From: Serpens sp035497915
GTDB lineage: Bacteria > Pseudomonadota > Gammaproteobacteria > Pseudomonadales > Pseudomonadaceae
Length of the DNA: 64,000 bases
NCBI RefSeq assembly: GCF_035497915.1
Contig: NZ_DATJCS010000039.1
Coordinates: forward strand, 1 to 64,000
Direction: 5' to 3'
Below, one piece after another: positions 40,318-49,391 of the stretch (positions are counted from its first letter, which is position 1; every line of letters begins with the position of its first letter). The notes below the pieces were generated by a model that saw only the letters and a list, made by a program, of their open reading frames with translations, was not told the DNA's origin and made no database searches. The translations under genes and the position numbers were made by a program.

Positions 40318-42132
40318 TCAGCCGGCGATCTCGATCAGCACCTCGCCGGGCGTGACGCGGTCGCCCTTGGCCACGTGCACCGCCTTCACCGTGCCGGTGA
40401 TCGGCGCCTGTACCTCGGTCTCCATCTTCATCGCCTCGGCGATCAGTACAGGTTGACCGGCCTTGACCACATCGCCTTCCTTGACCAGCACGTCGACGAT
40501 GTTGCCCGGCATATGGGTGCTGACATCGCCCGGAGCGCTGGCCGGCTTGCGCTTGCCCGCCGCGCCGTCGGCCACGAAGGTGTTGAGCGGTTCGAACACC
40601 ACCTCCTCGGGCATGCCGTCGATGGACAGGAAGAAGTGGCGCTTGCCGCCGCTCTTCACGCCCACGCCGGTGATGTCCACCCGGTAGGTTTCGCCGTGCA
40701 CGTCGATGACGAATTCGGTGGGCACACCTTCCTCGGACGGTTCGCGCGGGCCGTGGCCATCGGGAATCGGCAGCAGGGGTTCGGGGGTCAGGGTGCCGGC
40801 GGCGCGCTCTTCCAGGAACTTGCGGCCGATGTCCGGGAACATGGCGAAGGTCAGCACGTCTTCCTCGGACGTTGCCAGCTCGCCGATCTCCGCGCGCAGG
40901 CGGTCCATCTCCGGCTTGAGCAGGTCGGCCGGGCGGCAGACGATCACTTCCTCATGGCCGATGGCCTGGAAGCGCAGCCGTTCGTTCACCTCGCCCGGCG
41001 CCTTGCCGTAGCGGCCCTGCAGGTACAGCTTCACCTCGTTGGTGATGGTCTTGTAGCGCTCGCCGGCCAGCACGTTGAAGAACGCCTGGGTGCCGACAAT
41101 CTGCGAGGTGGGGGTGACCAGCGGCGGGTAGCCGAGGTCCTGGCGCACCTTGGGGATTTCCGCCAGCACTTCGTCCATGCGGTGCAGCGCGCCCTGCTCC
41201 TTGAGCTGGTTGGCCAGGTTGGAAATCATCCCGCCAGGCACCTGGTTGACCTGCACGCGGGTGTCCACGCCGGTGAATTCGCTCTCGAACTGGTGGTACT
41301 TCTTGCGCACCGCGTAGAAGTACAGGCCGATTTCCTGCAGCAGTTCCAGATCCAGGCCGGTGTCGTACTCGCTGCCACGCAGGGCGGCGACCATGGACTC
41401 GGTGCCCGGGTGGCTGGTGCCCCAGGCCAGGCTGGAGATGGCTGTGTCGATGCGGTCGGCGCCGTTCTCGATGCCCTTGAGCTGGCACATGCTGGCCACG
41501 CCGGCGGTGTCGTGGGAGTGCACCACCACCTCCAGCTGCGGCAGGGCTTGTTTGAGGGCCTTGACCAGCGCGCCGGTGGCATAGGGCGTCAGCAGGCCGG
41601 CCATGTCCTTGATGGCGATGGAGTCGACGCCCATCGCGGCCATCTGCCGGGCCTGCTCGACGAAGGCGTCGATGGTGTGCACCGGGCTGGTGGTGTAGCA
41701 GAGGGTGCCCTGGGCGTGCTTGCCGCTCTTCTTCACCGCACGGATGGCGGTTTCCAGGTTCCGTACGTCGTTCATGGCGTCGAAGATGCGGAACACGTCG
41801 ATGCCGTTCTCGGCCGCCTTGGCGACGAAGGCTTCCACCACGTCGTCGCTGTAGTGGCGATAGCCGAGCAGGTTCTGGCCGCGCAGCAGCATCTGCAGAC
41901 GGGTGTTGGGCAGCGCGGCGCGCAGCTGGCGCAGGCGTTCCCACGGGTCTTCCTTGAGGAAGCGCACGCAGGCGTCGAAGGTGGCGCCGCCCCAGACTTC
42001 CAGCGACCAGTAGCCGACGCGATCCAGCTTGTCGCAGATCGGCAGCATGTCCTCGGTGCGCATGCGGGTGGCCAGCAGCGACTGGTGCGCATCACGCAGG
42101 ATGGTGTCGGTAACGGTGATCTTCTTGGTCAT
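40318..42132 (-). CDS. pycB: Pyruvate carboxylase subunit B (OadA-like carboxyltransferase, biotinyl)
   Basis: The 604-residue subunit transfers CO2 from biotin to pyruvate, giving oxaloacetate. The N-terminal carboxyltransferase barrel has TVTDTILRDAHQSLLATRMR and the metal site in VVHSHDTAGVASMCQLKGIE. The C-terminal biotinyl domain carries VLIAEAMKMETEVQAPITG, with the biotinylated Lys in AMKME. The OadA family also includes oxaloacetate decarboxylase alpha subunits, but pairing with a biotin carboxylase and the absence of oadB/oadG argue for the split, anaplerotic pyruvate carboxylase of pseudomonads. It begins 11 nt after pycA. Confidence 0.93.
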   Translation of the reverse strand: MTKKITVTDTILRDAHQSLLATRMRTEDMLPICDKLDRVGYWSLEVWGGATFDACVRFLKEDPWERLRQLRAALPNTRLQMLLRGQNLLGYRHYSDDVVEAFVAKAAENGIDVFRIFDAMNDVRNLETAIRAVKKSGKHAQGTLCYTTSPVHTIDAFVEQARQMAAMGVDSIAIKDMAGLLTPYATGALVKALKQALPQLEVVVHSHDTAGVASMCQLKGIENGADRIDTAISSLAWGTSHPGTESMVAALRGSEYDTGLDLELLQEIGLYFYAVRKKYHQFESEFTGVDTRVQVNQVPGGMISNLANQLKEQGALHRMDEVLAEIPKVRQDLGYPPLVTPTSQIVGTQAFFNVLAGERYKTITNEVKLYLQGRYGKAPGEVNERLRFQAIGHEEVIVCRPADLLKPEMDRLRAEIGELATSEEDVLTFAMFPDIGRKFLEERAAGTLTPEPLLPIPDGHGPREPSEEGVPTEFVIDVHGETYRVDITGVGVKSGGKRHFFLSIDGMPEEVVFEPLNTFVADGAAGKRKPASAPGDVSTHMPGNIVDVLVKEGDVVKAGQPVLIAEAMKMETEVQAPITGTVKAVHVAKGDRVTPGEVLIEIAG

Positions 42133-42143
42133 GGTTCAGTCCC

Positions 42144-43559
<1,416 letters not shown>

Positions 43560-43640
43560 TGGGTGGTCCTCGCCATCGGTTGCGTCAAACCCTACGCCCG
43601 GTTCGCCAAGTAAGGAAAATCAATATTTATTTGCCTCTGG

Positions 43641-43656
43641 ATAAGTAAAAACTTAT
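43641..43656. promoter_or_regulatory. LysR-type palindrome between pycA and pycR
   Basis: ATAAGTAAAAACTTAT is a perfect inverted repeat (ATAAG-N6-CTTAT) in the 127-bp divergent region. It lies 31 bp from pycR and 82 bp from pycA, in an AT-rich patch. It is the most likely binding site of the adjacent LysR protein. Confidence 0.6.
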
Positions 43657-43686
43657 ACAAGGGCACAAATTGGCACGAGGTCAGAC

Positions 43687-44631
43687 ATGCGCAAGCCTCT
43701 CAATCGCCTGACGCTGCGCCAGATGCAGCTGTTTCTCGCGGTTTGCGATCACCGCTCCTACAGCCGCGCCGCCGAAGCCATGGCGCTTTCCCAGCCGGCC
43801 ATCAGCCTGCAGATGCGTCAGCTGGAGGAGCTGATTGGCCAGCCGCTGTTCGAGTACGTGGCGCGCAAGCTGCACCTGACCGAAGCCGCCGAGGCGCTGC
43901 AGCGCGCCTGTCTGGATGTGCTCGGTCGTCTGGAAAACCTCGACATGCAGCTGTCCGACCTGCGCGGCTCGCTGCAGGGTCAGTTGCGCCTGGCGGTGGA
44001 ATCCAGTGCCCAGTATTTCGGGCCGCATCTGTTCGCGGGGTTCCGCGCGCGCCATCCGGAAGTCAGCCTGCAACTGGCCGTGGTCAATCATGCCCAGGCG
44101 CTCAAGCGCCTGTCGGTGCACCGTGACGACCTGCTGATCCTGACCATGGTCCCGGCCGACATGGGCCTGGAGTTCCTGCCGTTTCTGGACAATCCGATCA
44201 TCGCTGTGGCGCGGCCGGATCATCCGCTGGCGCAACTCAGCGGCCTGCAGCTACAGGATCTGACCGGCCACCTGCTGCTGGTGCGCGAGCAGGGCTCGGC
44301 CACGCGCGCGGTGACCGAGGAGTACTGCCACCAGAAGCGTGCGCATTTCCCGCAGACGCTGGAACTCGGTTCGCTGGAAGCGCAGCGCGAAGGCGCTATC
44401 GCCGGGCTGGGCCTGGCGTTGCTGCCGCGTCACGCGGTGCGCCGCGAGCTGGCCAATGGCGAGCTGGTCGAGCTGCCGGTGGCCGAACTGCCGCTGCGGC
44501 GCAGCTGGTGCGTGGTGCATGCGCGCGACAAGCAGCTGTCGCCGGTGGCGCAGGCGTTCTTCGACTACGTGCGCCGCGAGCGCGGCAGCCTCACCGCCCT
44601 GGCCGAGCGCTTCGCGCAGCGGATTCAGTAG
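43687..44631 (+). CDS. pycR: LysR-type regulator of pyruvate carboxylase (PycR-like)
   Basis: The 314-residue regulator has an N-terminal winged helix-turn-helix (LTLRQMQLFLAVCDHRSYSR, AAEAMALSQPAISLQMRQLE) and the periplasmic-binding-like effector domain (QLRLAVESSAQYFGPHLFAG, then SLEAQREGAIAGLGLALLPR). It is divergent from pycA with a perfect palindrome between them, so autoregulation and control of pycAB are likely. The effector ligand is unknown. The last 7 bp overlap the stop region of a small convergent gene. Confidence 0.88.
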   Translation: MRKPLNRLTLRQMQLFLAVCDHRSYSRAAEAMALSQPAISLQMRQLEELIGQPLFEYVARKLHLTEAAEALQRACLDVLGRLENLDMQLSDLRGSLQGQLRLAVESSAQYFGPHLFAGFRARHPEVSLQLAVVNHAQALKRLSVHRDDLLILTMVPADMGLEFLPFLDNPIIAVARPDHPLAQLSGLQLQDLTGHLLLVREQGSATRAVTEEYCHQKRAHFPQTLELGSLEAQREGAIAGLGLALLPRHAVRRELANGELVELPVAELPLRRSWCVVHARDKQLSPVAQAFFDYVRRERGSLTALAERFAQRIQ

Positions 44632-44768
44632 GGGCTCAGCGTGGCGTGCAGCTGACGCTCCTCCCAGTAGCGTTCGATGGCCCGGCGGTAGCGCATGCGG
44701 CGGATTTCCTCCTGCTTGCGGCGGGCCTTGGCATCATCCTGGGGGTAGGTATCGACGTGACGGCGCAT
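44625..44768 (-). CDS. Small basic protein, PA3496-like
   Basis: This is a 47-residue product, very rich in Arg and Glu: RRHVDTYPQDDAKARRKQEE then IRRMRYRRAIERYWEERQLH. It is predicted to be one long helix with no signal or membrane segment. A GGGAG ribosome-binding site lies 9 nt before the ATG, which supports translation. It resembles the tiny PA3496-family proteins of pseudomonads, though the match is by pattern only. It converges on pycR and overlaps its stop by 7 bp. Confidence 0.6.
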   Translation of the reverse strand: MRRHVDTYPQDDAKARRKQEEIRRMRYRRAIERYWEERQLHATLSPY

Positions 44769-44886
44769 GGCGAGTCTCCCGAACGTGATGTGTGGGAGCT
44801 TCAGCCTTGCAAGGGGAAATGACGGTTGCGGGACGGTTTGCTGACAGGCGGGTTAAGGGTGACAGGCGGCGTGCAGCATGGAACCT

Positions 44887-44956
44887 GTAGGAGCGACTTC
44901 AGTCGCGAGCTTCTGGCATGGGCTGCACAGAGCATCGCGGCTGAAGCCGCTCCCAC
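44887..44956. repeat. GTAGGAGCGACTTCAG palindromic repeat pair
   Basis: The unit runs from GTAGGAGCGACTTCAGTCGC to GCTGAAGCCGCTCCCAC. It lies just downstream of the HexR-type gene and upstream of the small Arg-rich gene. Confidence 0.75.
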
Positions 44957-44968
44957 AAAAGCGGGGCT

Positions 44969-45835
44969 TCAGTCTTCCTGGCTCTTCACCGACTTGGGCG
45001 ACAGGCGCAGGCTGCGCAGGCTGCGCTTGACGCTCTTGAGGTGTTCGACCAGATCCGGGCCGCGCGCCATGGCTACGCCCATGGCCAGCACGTCGATCAC
45101 CACCAGGTGGGCGATGCGCGAGGTCAGCGGGGTGTAGATCTCGGTGTCTTCCTGCACGTCGATGGCCAGGTTGATGTCCGACAGCTCGGCCAGCGGCGTC
45201 TGGCCCGGGCACAGGGTGATCAGCGTGGCGCCGGTCTCGCGCACCAGGTGCGCGGTGGTCAGCAGGTCCTTGGAACGCCCGGACTGCGAGATGCAGATGG
45301 CCACGTCGCCCGGCTTGAGGGTCACCGCCGACATCGCCTGCATGTGCGGGTCGGAATAGGCGGCGGCGGTCAGCAGCAGGCGGAAGAACTTGTGCTGGGC
45401 GTCGGTGGCCACCGCGCCGGAGGCGCCGAAGCCGTAGAACTCCACGCGCTGCGCCTTGGCGATGGCGGCGATGGCCCGCTCCAGCGATTCGACGCTCAGC
45501 CGCTCGCGCACTTCCATCAGCGTGTGCAGGGTGGTGTCGAAGATCTTCAGGCTGAAGTCGGTGACCGAATCGTCCTCGCGAATGGCGAACTGGCCGAAGC
45601 TGGCGCCGGCGGCCAGGCTCTGCGCCAGCCGGAGCTTGAGATCCTGGAAGCCGTTGCAGCCGATGGCGCGGCAAAAACGCACGATGGTGGGCTCGCTGAC
45701 TCCAACGTTATGGGCCAGATCCGCCATGGAGCTGTGGATGACAGCAGCGGGATCGAGCAGGAGATGGTCGGCGACCTTGAGCTCCGACTTGCGGAGCAGG
45801 TGGCGGGACTGGGCAATGTGCTGCAACAGATTCAA
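44969..45835 (-). CDS. hexR: HexR-type RpiR regulator of glucose metabolism
   Basis: The 288-residue repressor has an N-terminal HTH (SSMADLAHNVGVSEPTIVRF, CRAIGCNGFQDLKLRLAQSL) and a C-terminal SIS sugar-phosphate domain (VEFYGFGASGAVATDAQHKF, VAICISQSGRSKDLLTTAHL). It closely matches Pseudomonas HexR, which responds to KDPG and controls zwf, edd and gap. Divergence from zwf fits. The start appears to be TTG at 45835 (LNLLQHIAQ as read), since the frame upstream is antisense to zwf. It could be the PA5438-type paralog rather than the main HexR, because no pgl/eda or edd/glk genes are adjacent. Confidence 0.88.
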   Translation of the reverse strand: MNLLQHIAQSRHLLRKSELKVADHLLLDPAAVIHSSMADLAHNVGVSEPTIVRFCRAIGCNGFQDLKLRLAQSLAAGASFGQFAIREDDSVTDFSLKIFDTTLHTLMEVRERLSVESLERAIAAIAKAQRVEFYGFGASGAVATDAQHKFFRLLLTAAAYSDPHMQAMSAVTLKPGDVAICISQSGRSKDLLTTAHLVRETGATLITLCPGQTPLAELSDINLAIDVQEDTEIYTPLTSRIAHLVVIDVLAMGVAMARGPDLVEHLKSVKRSLRSLRLSPKSVKSQED

Positions 45836-45868
45836 GGGCGGGACTCGGGTATGATCGGCGGCCGGGGC

Positions 45869-45895
45869 TGTAGTGGGTTTTGTAGTGATACTACA
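45869..45895. promoter_or_regulatory. HexR-like operator between hexR and zwf
   Basis: TGTAGTGATACTACA (45881-45895) is a 15-bp palindrome with arms TGTAGT and ACTACA. It is preceded by a direct half site TGTAGTG (45869-45875). It approximates the reported HexR consensus TTGT-N7/8-ACAA (here TTGT...ACAT) and is 40 bp from the zwf start. Confidence 0.6.
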
Positions 45896-45934
45896 TGACA
45901 CTGCCAGCACGAGGCCAACTCTGGAGCGTGACCG

Positions 45935-47380
45935 GTGACACTTCCCTGCGACATGCTGGTTTTCGGCGGCACGGGCGACCTGGCGTTGCACAAGCTGCTG
46001 CCGGCCCTTTATCACTTGCATCGCGATGGCCGCCTGCCGGCGGACATGCGCATTCTGGCCCTGGCGCGCCAGCCGCTGCAGCGCGCCGCCTATCAGGCAT
46101 TGGCCGAGCGCCATTGTCGCGCGCACATTCCACGCGCCACCTTCGACCTCGAGGCCTGGCAGGGCTTCGCCGCGCGTCTGGACTATCTGGCCATGGACGC
46201 CAGCCAGAGCGCCGATTATGGCCGCCTGGCCCGCTACCTGGAGCAGGGCGCCTGCCGACGGGGGCGCATCTACTACATGGCCACCGCGCCGGACCTGTTC
46301 CAGGACATTGCCGCTTCGCTGGCCACCGCCCGGCTGACCGGCGAGCACACCCGCATCGTGCTGGAAAAGCCCATTGGCCGTTCGCTGGCCTCCGCCCAGG
46401 CGATCAACGCCGGCATCGGCCAGGCGTTCGAAGAGCCGCAGATCTTCCGCATCGACCACTACCTGGGCAAGGAAACGGTGCAGAACCTCATGGCGCTGCG
46501 CTTCGCCAATGCCCTGTTCGAACCGGTGTGGCGTTCCGGACACATCGACCACGTGCAGATCAGCGTGTGCGAGACCCTTGGCGTGGAAAACCGCGGCGCT
46601 TACTACGATCACGCCGGCGCCATGCGCGACATGCTGCAGAACCACCTGCTGCAGCTCTTGTGCCTGGTGGCCATGGAGGCGCCGGTGCGCTTCGACGCCG
46701 ACTCGGTGCGCAGCGAGAAGGTCAAGGTGCTCGAGGCGCTCAAGCCGATCACCGGCCTGGATGTGCAGGACAAGACGGTGCGCGGCCAGTACGTGGCCGG
46801 GCGCATCGGCGGCCACGACGTGCCGGCTTACTACTTCGAGAAGAACGTCGACAACGACAGCGACACCGAAACCTTCGTCGCTGTGCAGGCGGAAATCGAC
46901 AACTGGCGCTGGGCCGGCGTGCCGTTCTACCTGCGTACCGGCAAGCGCATGGCGCGCAAGACGTCGGAGATCGTTATCCAGTTCAAGCCGGTGCCACACC
47001 GCCTGTTCAATGGCAGCGAGGCCAACCGGCTGATCATCCGCCTGCAGCCGGAAGAGCGCATCAGCCTGCAGCTGATGGCCAAGCAGCCGGGCAAGGGCAT
47101 GAGCCTGGAGCCGGTGGAGCTGGACCTGAACCTGGCCGATGCCTTCCGCCAGCGGCGGCGCTGGGAGGCCTACGAGCGGCTGCTGCTGGACGTGATCGAG
47201 GGCGATTCGACGCTGTTCATGCGTCGCGACGAGGTGGAGGCCGCCTGGCGCTGGATCGACCCGATCCTGCAGGGCTGGCAGGAGTACTACCAGCGCCCGA
47301 AGCCCTACCCGGCCGGCAGCAACGGCCCGGACCAGGCCGCCAGCCTGCTGGAGAACAGCGAGCGGCGCTGGCACGAGTGA
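45935..47380 (+). CDS. zwf: Glucose-6-phosphate 1-dehydrogenase
   Basis: This enzyme oxidises glucose-6-phosphate to 6-phosphogluconolactone, feeding the Entner-Doudoroff route. The 481-residue product has the dinucleotide site MLVFGGTGDLALHKLLPALY, the catalytic motif IFRIDHYLGKETVQNLMALR (His acting as base), and EKPIGRSLASAQ. The start is GTG at 45935 (MTLPCDMLVFGG). No pgl or eda gene follows, unlike the main zwf-pgl-eda operon of pseudomonads, so a second zwf elsewhere in the genome is likely. A half palindromic repeat lies downstream. Confidence 0.95.
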   Translation: MTLPCDMLVFGGTGDLALHKLLPALYHLHRDGRLPADMRILALARQPLQRAAYQALAERHCRAHIPRATFDLEAWQGFAARLDYLAMDASQSADYGRLARYLEQGACRRGRIYYMATAPDLFQDIAASLATARLTGEHTRIVLEKPIGRSLASAQAINAGIGQAFEEPQIFRIDHYLGKETVQNLMALRFANALFEPVWRSGHIDHVQISVCETLGVENRGAYYDHAGAMRDMLQNHLLQLLCLVAMEAPVRFDADSVRSEKVKVLEALKPITGLDVQDKTVRGQYVAGRIGGHDVPAYYFEKNVDNDSDTETFVAVQAEIDNWRWAGVPFYLRTGKRMARKTSEIVIQFKPVPHRLFNGSEANRLIIRLQPEERISLQLMAKQPGKGMSLEPVELDLNLADAFRQRRRWEAYERLLLDVIEGDSTLFMRRDEVEAAWRWIDPILQGWQEYYQRPKPYPAGSNGPDQAASLLENSERRWHE

Positions 47381-47421
47381 CTGCCCCGAGCGCCATGCGT
47401 GTGCCGGCGCTACGAATCCTG

Positions 47422-47451
47422 TAGGGCCGGCGTTACGCCGGCCAGCGGAGT
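47422..47451. repeat. Half GGGCCGGC palindromic repeat
   Basis: TGTAGGGCCGGCGTTACGCC followed by GGCCAGCGGAG is a single half unit in the gap between zwf and the converging acetyltransferase gene. Confidence 0.6.
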
Positions 47452-47488
47452 GGTTTCAGCCCACCGCTGTCGGCCGGAATAGCGGCTC

Positions 47489-47950
47489 TCAGCCCTTGAG
47501 CTTCTTCAGAAACTGCACGAAGCCGGTGCGCTCGGCCACCCGCGCGTACAGGCGGATGGCGTTGGTGTTGGTCTCGTGGGTCAGCCAGTAGAGTTCGTCG
47601 CAGGGTACCTGGCGGGCCTGCTGCTCGACATGCTCGATCAGCTGGCGACCGACGCCCTGGCTGCGCAGGTCGCGGGCAATGAACAGGTCCTGCAGGTAGC
47701 AGACCGGATTCAGCGTCCAGGTGTTGCGGTGATACAACCAGTGCACCAGACCCACCGCCTGGCCATCGGCCCAGGCGAGGGCGGCGTGCTGGCCTTCGCT
47801 GGCATCCAGAAAGCGCTGCCAGGTGGCGGCGCTGACCGCCGGCTCCAGGCTCATCATGTAGAAGCGCTGGTAGCCCTGCCACAGGGGCAGCCAGGCGTCA
47901 TGGTCGTCGGGCCCGACCGGGCGGATTTCCACGGGTAAACGGCGGCTCAT
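47489..47950 (-). CDS. GNAT family N-acetyltransferase
   Basis: The 153-residue protein has the acetyl-CoA binding motif A in LQDLFIARDLRSQGVGRQLI (R-x-x-G-x-G) and motif B in YWLTHETNTNAIRLYARVAE. The N-terminal half starts VEIRPVGPDDHDAWLPLWQG. The substrate is unknown; the L-T-H-E-x-N-x-x-A-x-x-L-Y pattern is common in GNATs acting on small amines or amino acids. Starts at 47959 or 47983 are possible, but 47950 has the best-spaced GAGG. It starts 35 bp after the asparaginase stop, so they may share a transcript. Confidence 0.85.
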   Translation of the reverse strand: MSRRLPVEIRPVGPDDHDAWLPLWQGYQRFYMMSLEPAVSAATWQRFLDASEGQHAALAWADGQAVGLVHWLYHRNTWTLNPVCYLQDLFIARDLRSQGVGRQLIEHVEQQARQVPCDELYWLTHETNTNAIRLYARVAERTGFVQFLKKLKG

Positions 47951-47985
47951 GACGCACATCCTCGGCAAGCACAGACGCGCCAATC

Positions 47986-48978
47986 TTAGTGGCTAGTGCC
48001 CGTTCCGGTCAGCTCCCCGCACAGGTCTTCGCCAAACAGGGTTTCGACCGCCTTTTGTTCCAGGCCGGCGCCGAGCAGGGCGAACAGCTTGGCCAGCGCG
48101 GCTTCGCGGGTCATGCCGCCACCGCCAATCACGCCGCAGGCGGCCAGCTGGCTGCCGGCGGCGTAGGTGGTGAAATCCACCCGGCCTTCCGGGCACTGGC
48201 TGATGGCGGCGAGGACCACGCCGCGTGTGTGGGCCTGGCGCAGGACCTCGATCAGCGCGGCGTTATCGGCCGGGCCCGTGCCACTGCCGTAGCACTCCAG
48301 CAGCAAGGCCTGCAGCCCGGTGTCTAGCAGGGCCTGCACATGCTCGGCGCGCAGACCGGGGTGTAGGGGAAGGCAAGCCAGCTTCACTTCCCGGCGCGGG
48401 ATACGGTAATCGGGTGCGGGCAGGGACAGGAATCGAGGATGCGCGACGGGGCGCAGGGTCTCGGCAAAGGCGTCGAACTGCTCGCTGCTGCGCTTGGTCA
48501 CCCGCGTGCCCTGCAGCAGATGGCCATGGAAGAACAGATGCACACCCGGTGCGGCACCCTCCGCCAGATGCCGCAAGGCGCCGAACAGATTGTCCCAGGC
48601 GTCGCTCCCGGGCACGCTGGCGGGCAGCATGGAGCCGGTCAGCACGACCGGAACGGGCAGGCCAAGCAACAGAAAGCTCAGGGCGGCGGCGCTGTAGGCC
48701 AGCGTGTCGGTGCCGTGCAGCACCAGCACTGCCTGGCAAGCGTCCCGCTCGACGGCTTCGACAATGACGTCACGCATGGCCAGCCAGTGGGCCTGGCTCA
48801 TGTTGGCGCTGTCGATGGGCGGGGAGAGTTCGCGGAAACGCCAATCCACGGAGGGGGCGTTTGGACGACGGGCCGCTTCGGCCCGCAGGCGGGCCTCGAA
48901 GCCACCGGCGGGCACCAGACCGGCCGCACTGGCGTGCATGCCGATGGTGCCACCGGTATAGAGAATCAGTGTGCGCAT
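47986..48978 (-). CDS. ansA: Type I L-asparaginase
   Basis: This cytoplasmic enzyme hydrolyses asparagine to aspartate and ammonia. The 330-residue product has both active-site Thr motifs, ILYTGGTIGMHASAAG near the N-terminus and VLVLHGTDTLAYSAAALSFL, without an export signal, which places it with AnsA rather than periplasmic AnsB. The C-terminal domain includes LLECYGSGTGPADNAALIEV. I took the ATG at 48978; the open frame upstream runs through the small gene before it. A 45-residue gene precedes it by 38 bp. Confidence 0.93.
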   Translation of the reverse strand: MRTLILYTGGTIGMHASAAGLVPAGGFEARLRAEAARRPNAPSVDWRFRELSPPIDSANMSQAHWLAMRDVIVEAVERDACQAVLVLHGTDTLAYSAAALSFLLLGLPVPVVLTGSMLPASVPGSDAWDNLFGALRHLAEGAAPGVHLFFHGHLLQGTRVTKRSSEQFDAFAETLRPVAHPRFLSLPAPDYRIPRREVKLACLPLHPGLRAEHVQALLDTGLQALLLECYGSGTGPADNAALIEVLRQAHTRGVVLAAISQCPEGRVDFTTYAAGSQLAACGVIGGGGMTREAALAKLFALLGAGLEQKAVETLFGEDLCGELTGTGTSH

Positions 48979-49016
48979 GTTCCTCCCAGGGCAAGGGAAA
49001 AGCCCTGGGGCGAAAC

Positions 49017-49154
49017 TTAAACGCGCTGGGTGGCGCTGGCCAGTGCCTTGGCGGTGCGGTTGGCCTTGGAGCTGGTGAAGGCCAGGCCGAGGAAAGGCAT
49101 GTAGCGGGCCGGCGGCTGGACGGCGGTGGTCATCGGGCGTGCGTTGATACGCAT
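49017..49154 (-). CDS. Small basic protein upstream of ansA
   Basis: This is a 45-residue product I do not recognise: it begins MRINARPMTTAVQPPARYMP and ends TAKALASATQRV. A strong ribosome-binding site (CCCAGGAGTACCAAC) at ideal spacing argues that it is translated. It is basic, has no clear membrane segment, and lies 38 bp before ansA on the same strand and opposite a LysR gene. It could be a leader or small accessory protein; function unknown. Confidence 0.6.
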   Translation of the reverse strand: MRINARPMTTAVQPPARYMPFLGLAFTSSKANRTAKALASATQRV

Positions 49155-49328
49155 GTTGGTACTCCTGGGGATGGCGCTTTTGGCGCTGATGGTCAGAAGC
49201 TGGGCGCCCGGTCGGGTTGGCCTTGTCTGCATGACCATGACAAGTAAGCGGGAAGCAGGTTGTGTCTGCGAGCGCCCGAATCATAGGGTCTGCGACCGAT
49301 CGTCGACCAATGCCTTTAATTGCTGTCC

Positions 49329-49345
49329 TATGCACAAACGGCATA
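49329..49345. promoter_or_regulatory. LysR box upstream of the HypT-like gene
   Basis: TATGCACAAACGGCATA has perfect 5-bp arms (TATGC/GCATA) and fits the classical T-N11-A LysR motif (T49331, A49343). It lies 47 bp before the regulator start and 175 bp from the divergent 45-residue gene. Confidence 0.55.
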
Positions 49346-49391
49346 ACCTTGCTGTGACTTTTCCAGGCCCGTGAGCAGAGCGAGGGATGGC

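Noticed and set aside
40318..42132. Oxaloacetate decarboxylase sodium pump alpha subunit
   Set aside because: The beta and gamma membrane subunits are absent and a biotin carboxylase subunit is directly upstream, so split pyruvate carboxylase fits better.
45836..47374. Long upstream extension of the HexR-type frame, antisense to zwf
   Set aside because: The frame is open only because zwf is GC-rich; HexR homology starts at the TTG at 45835.
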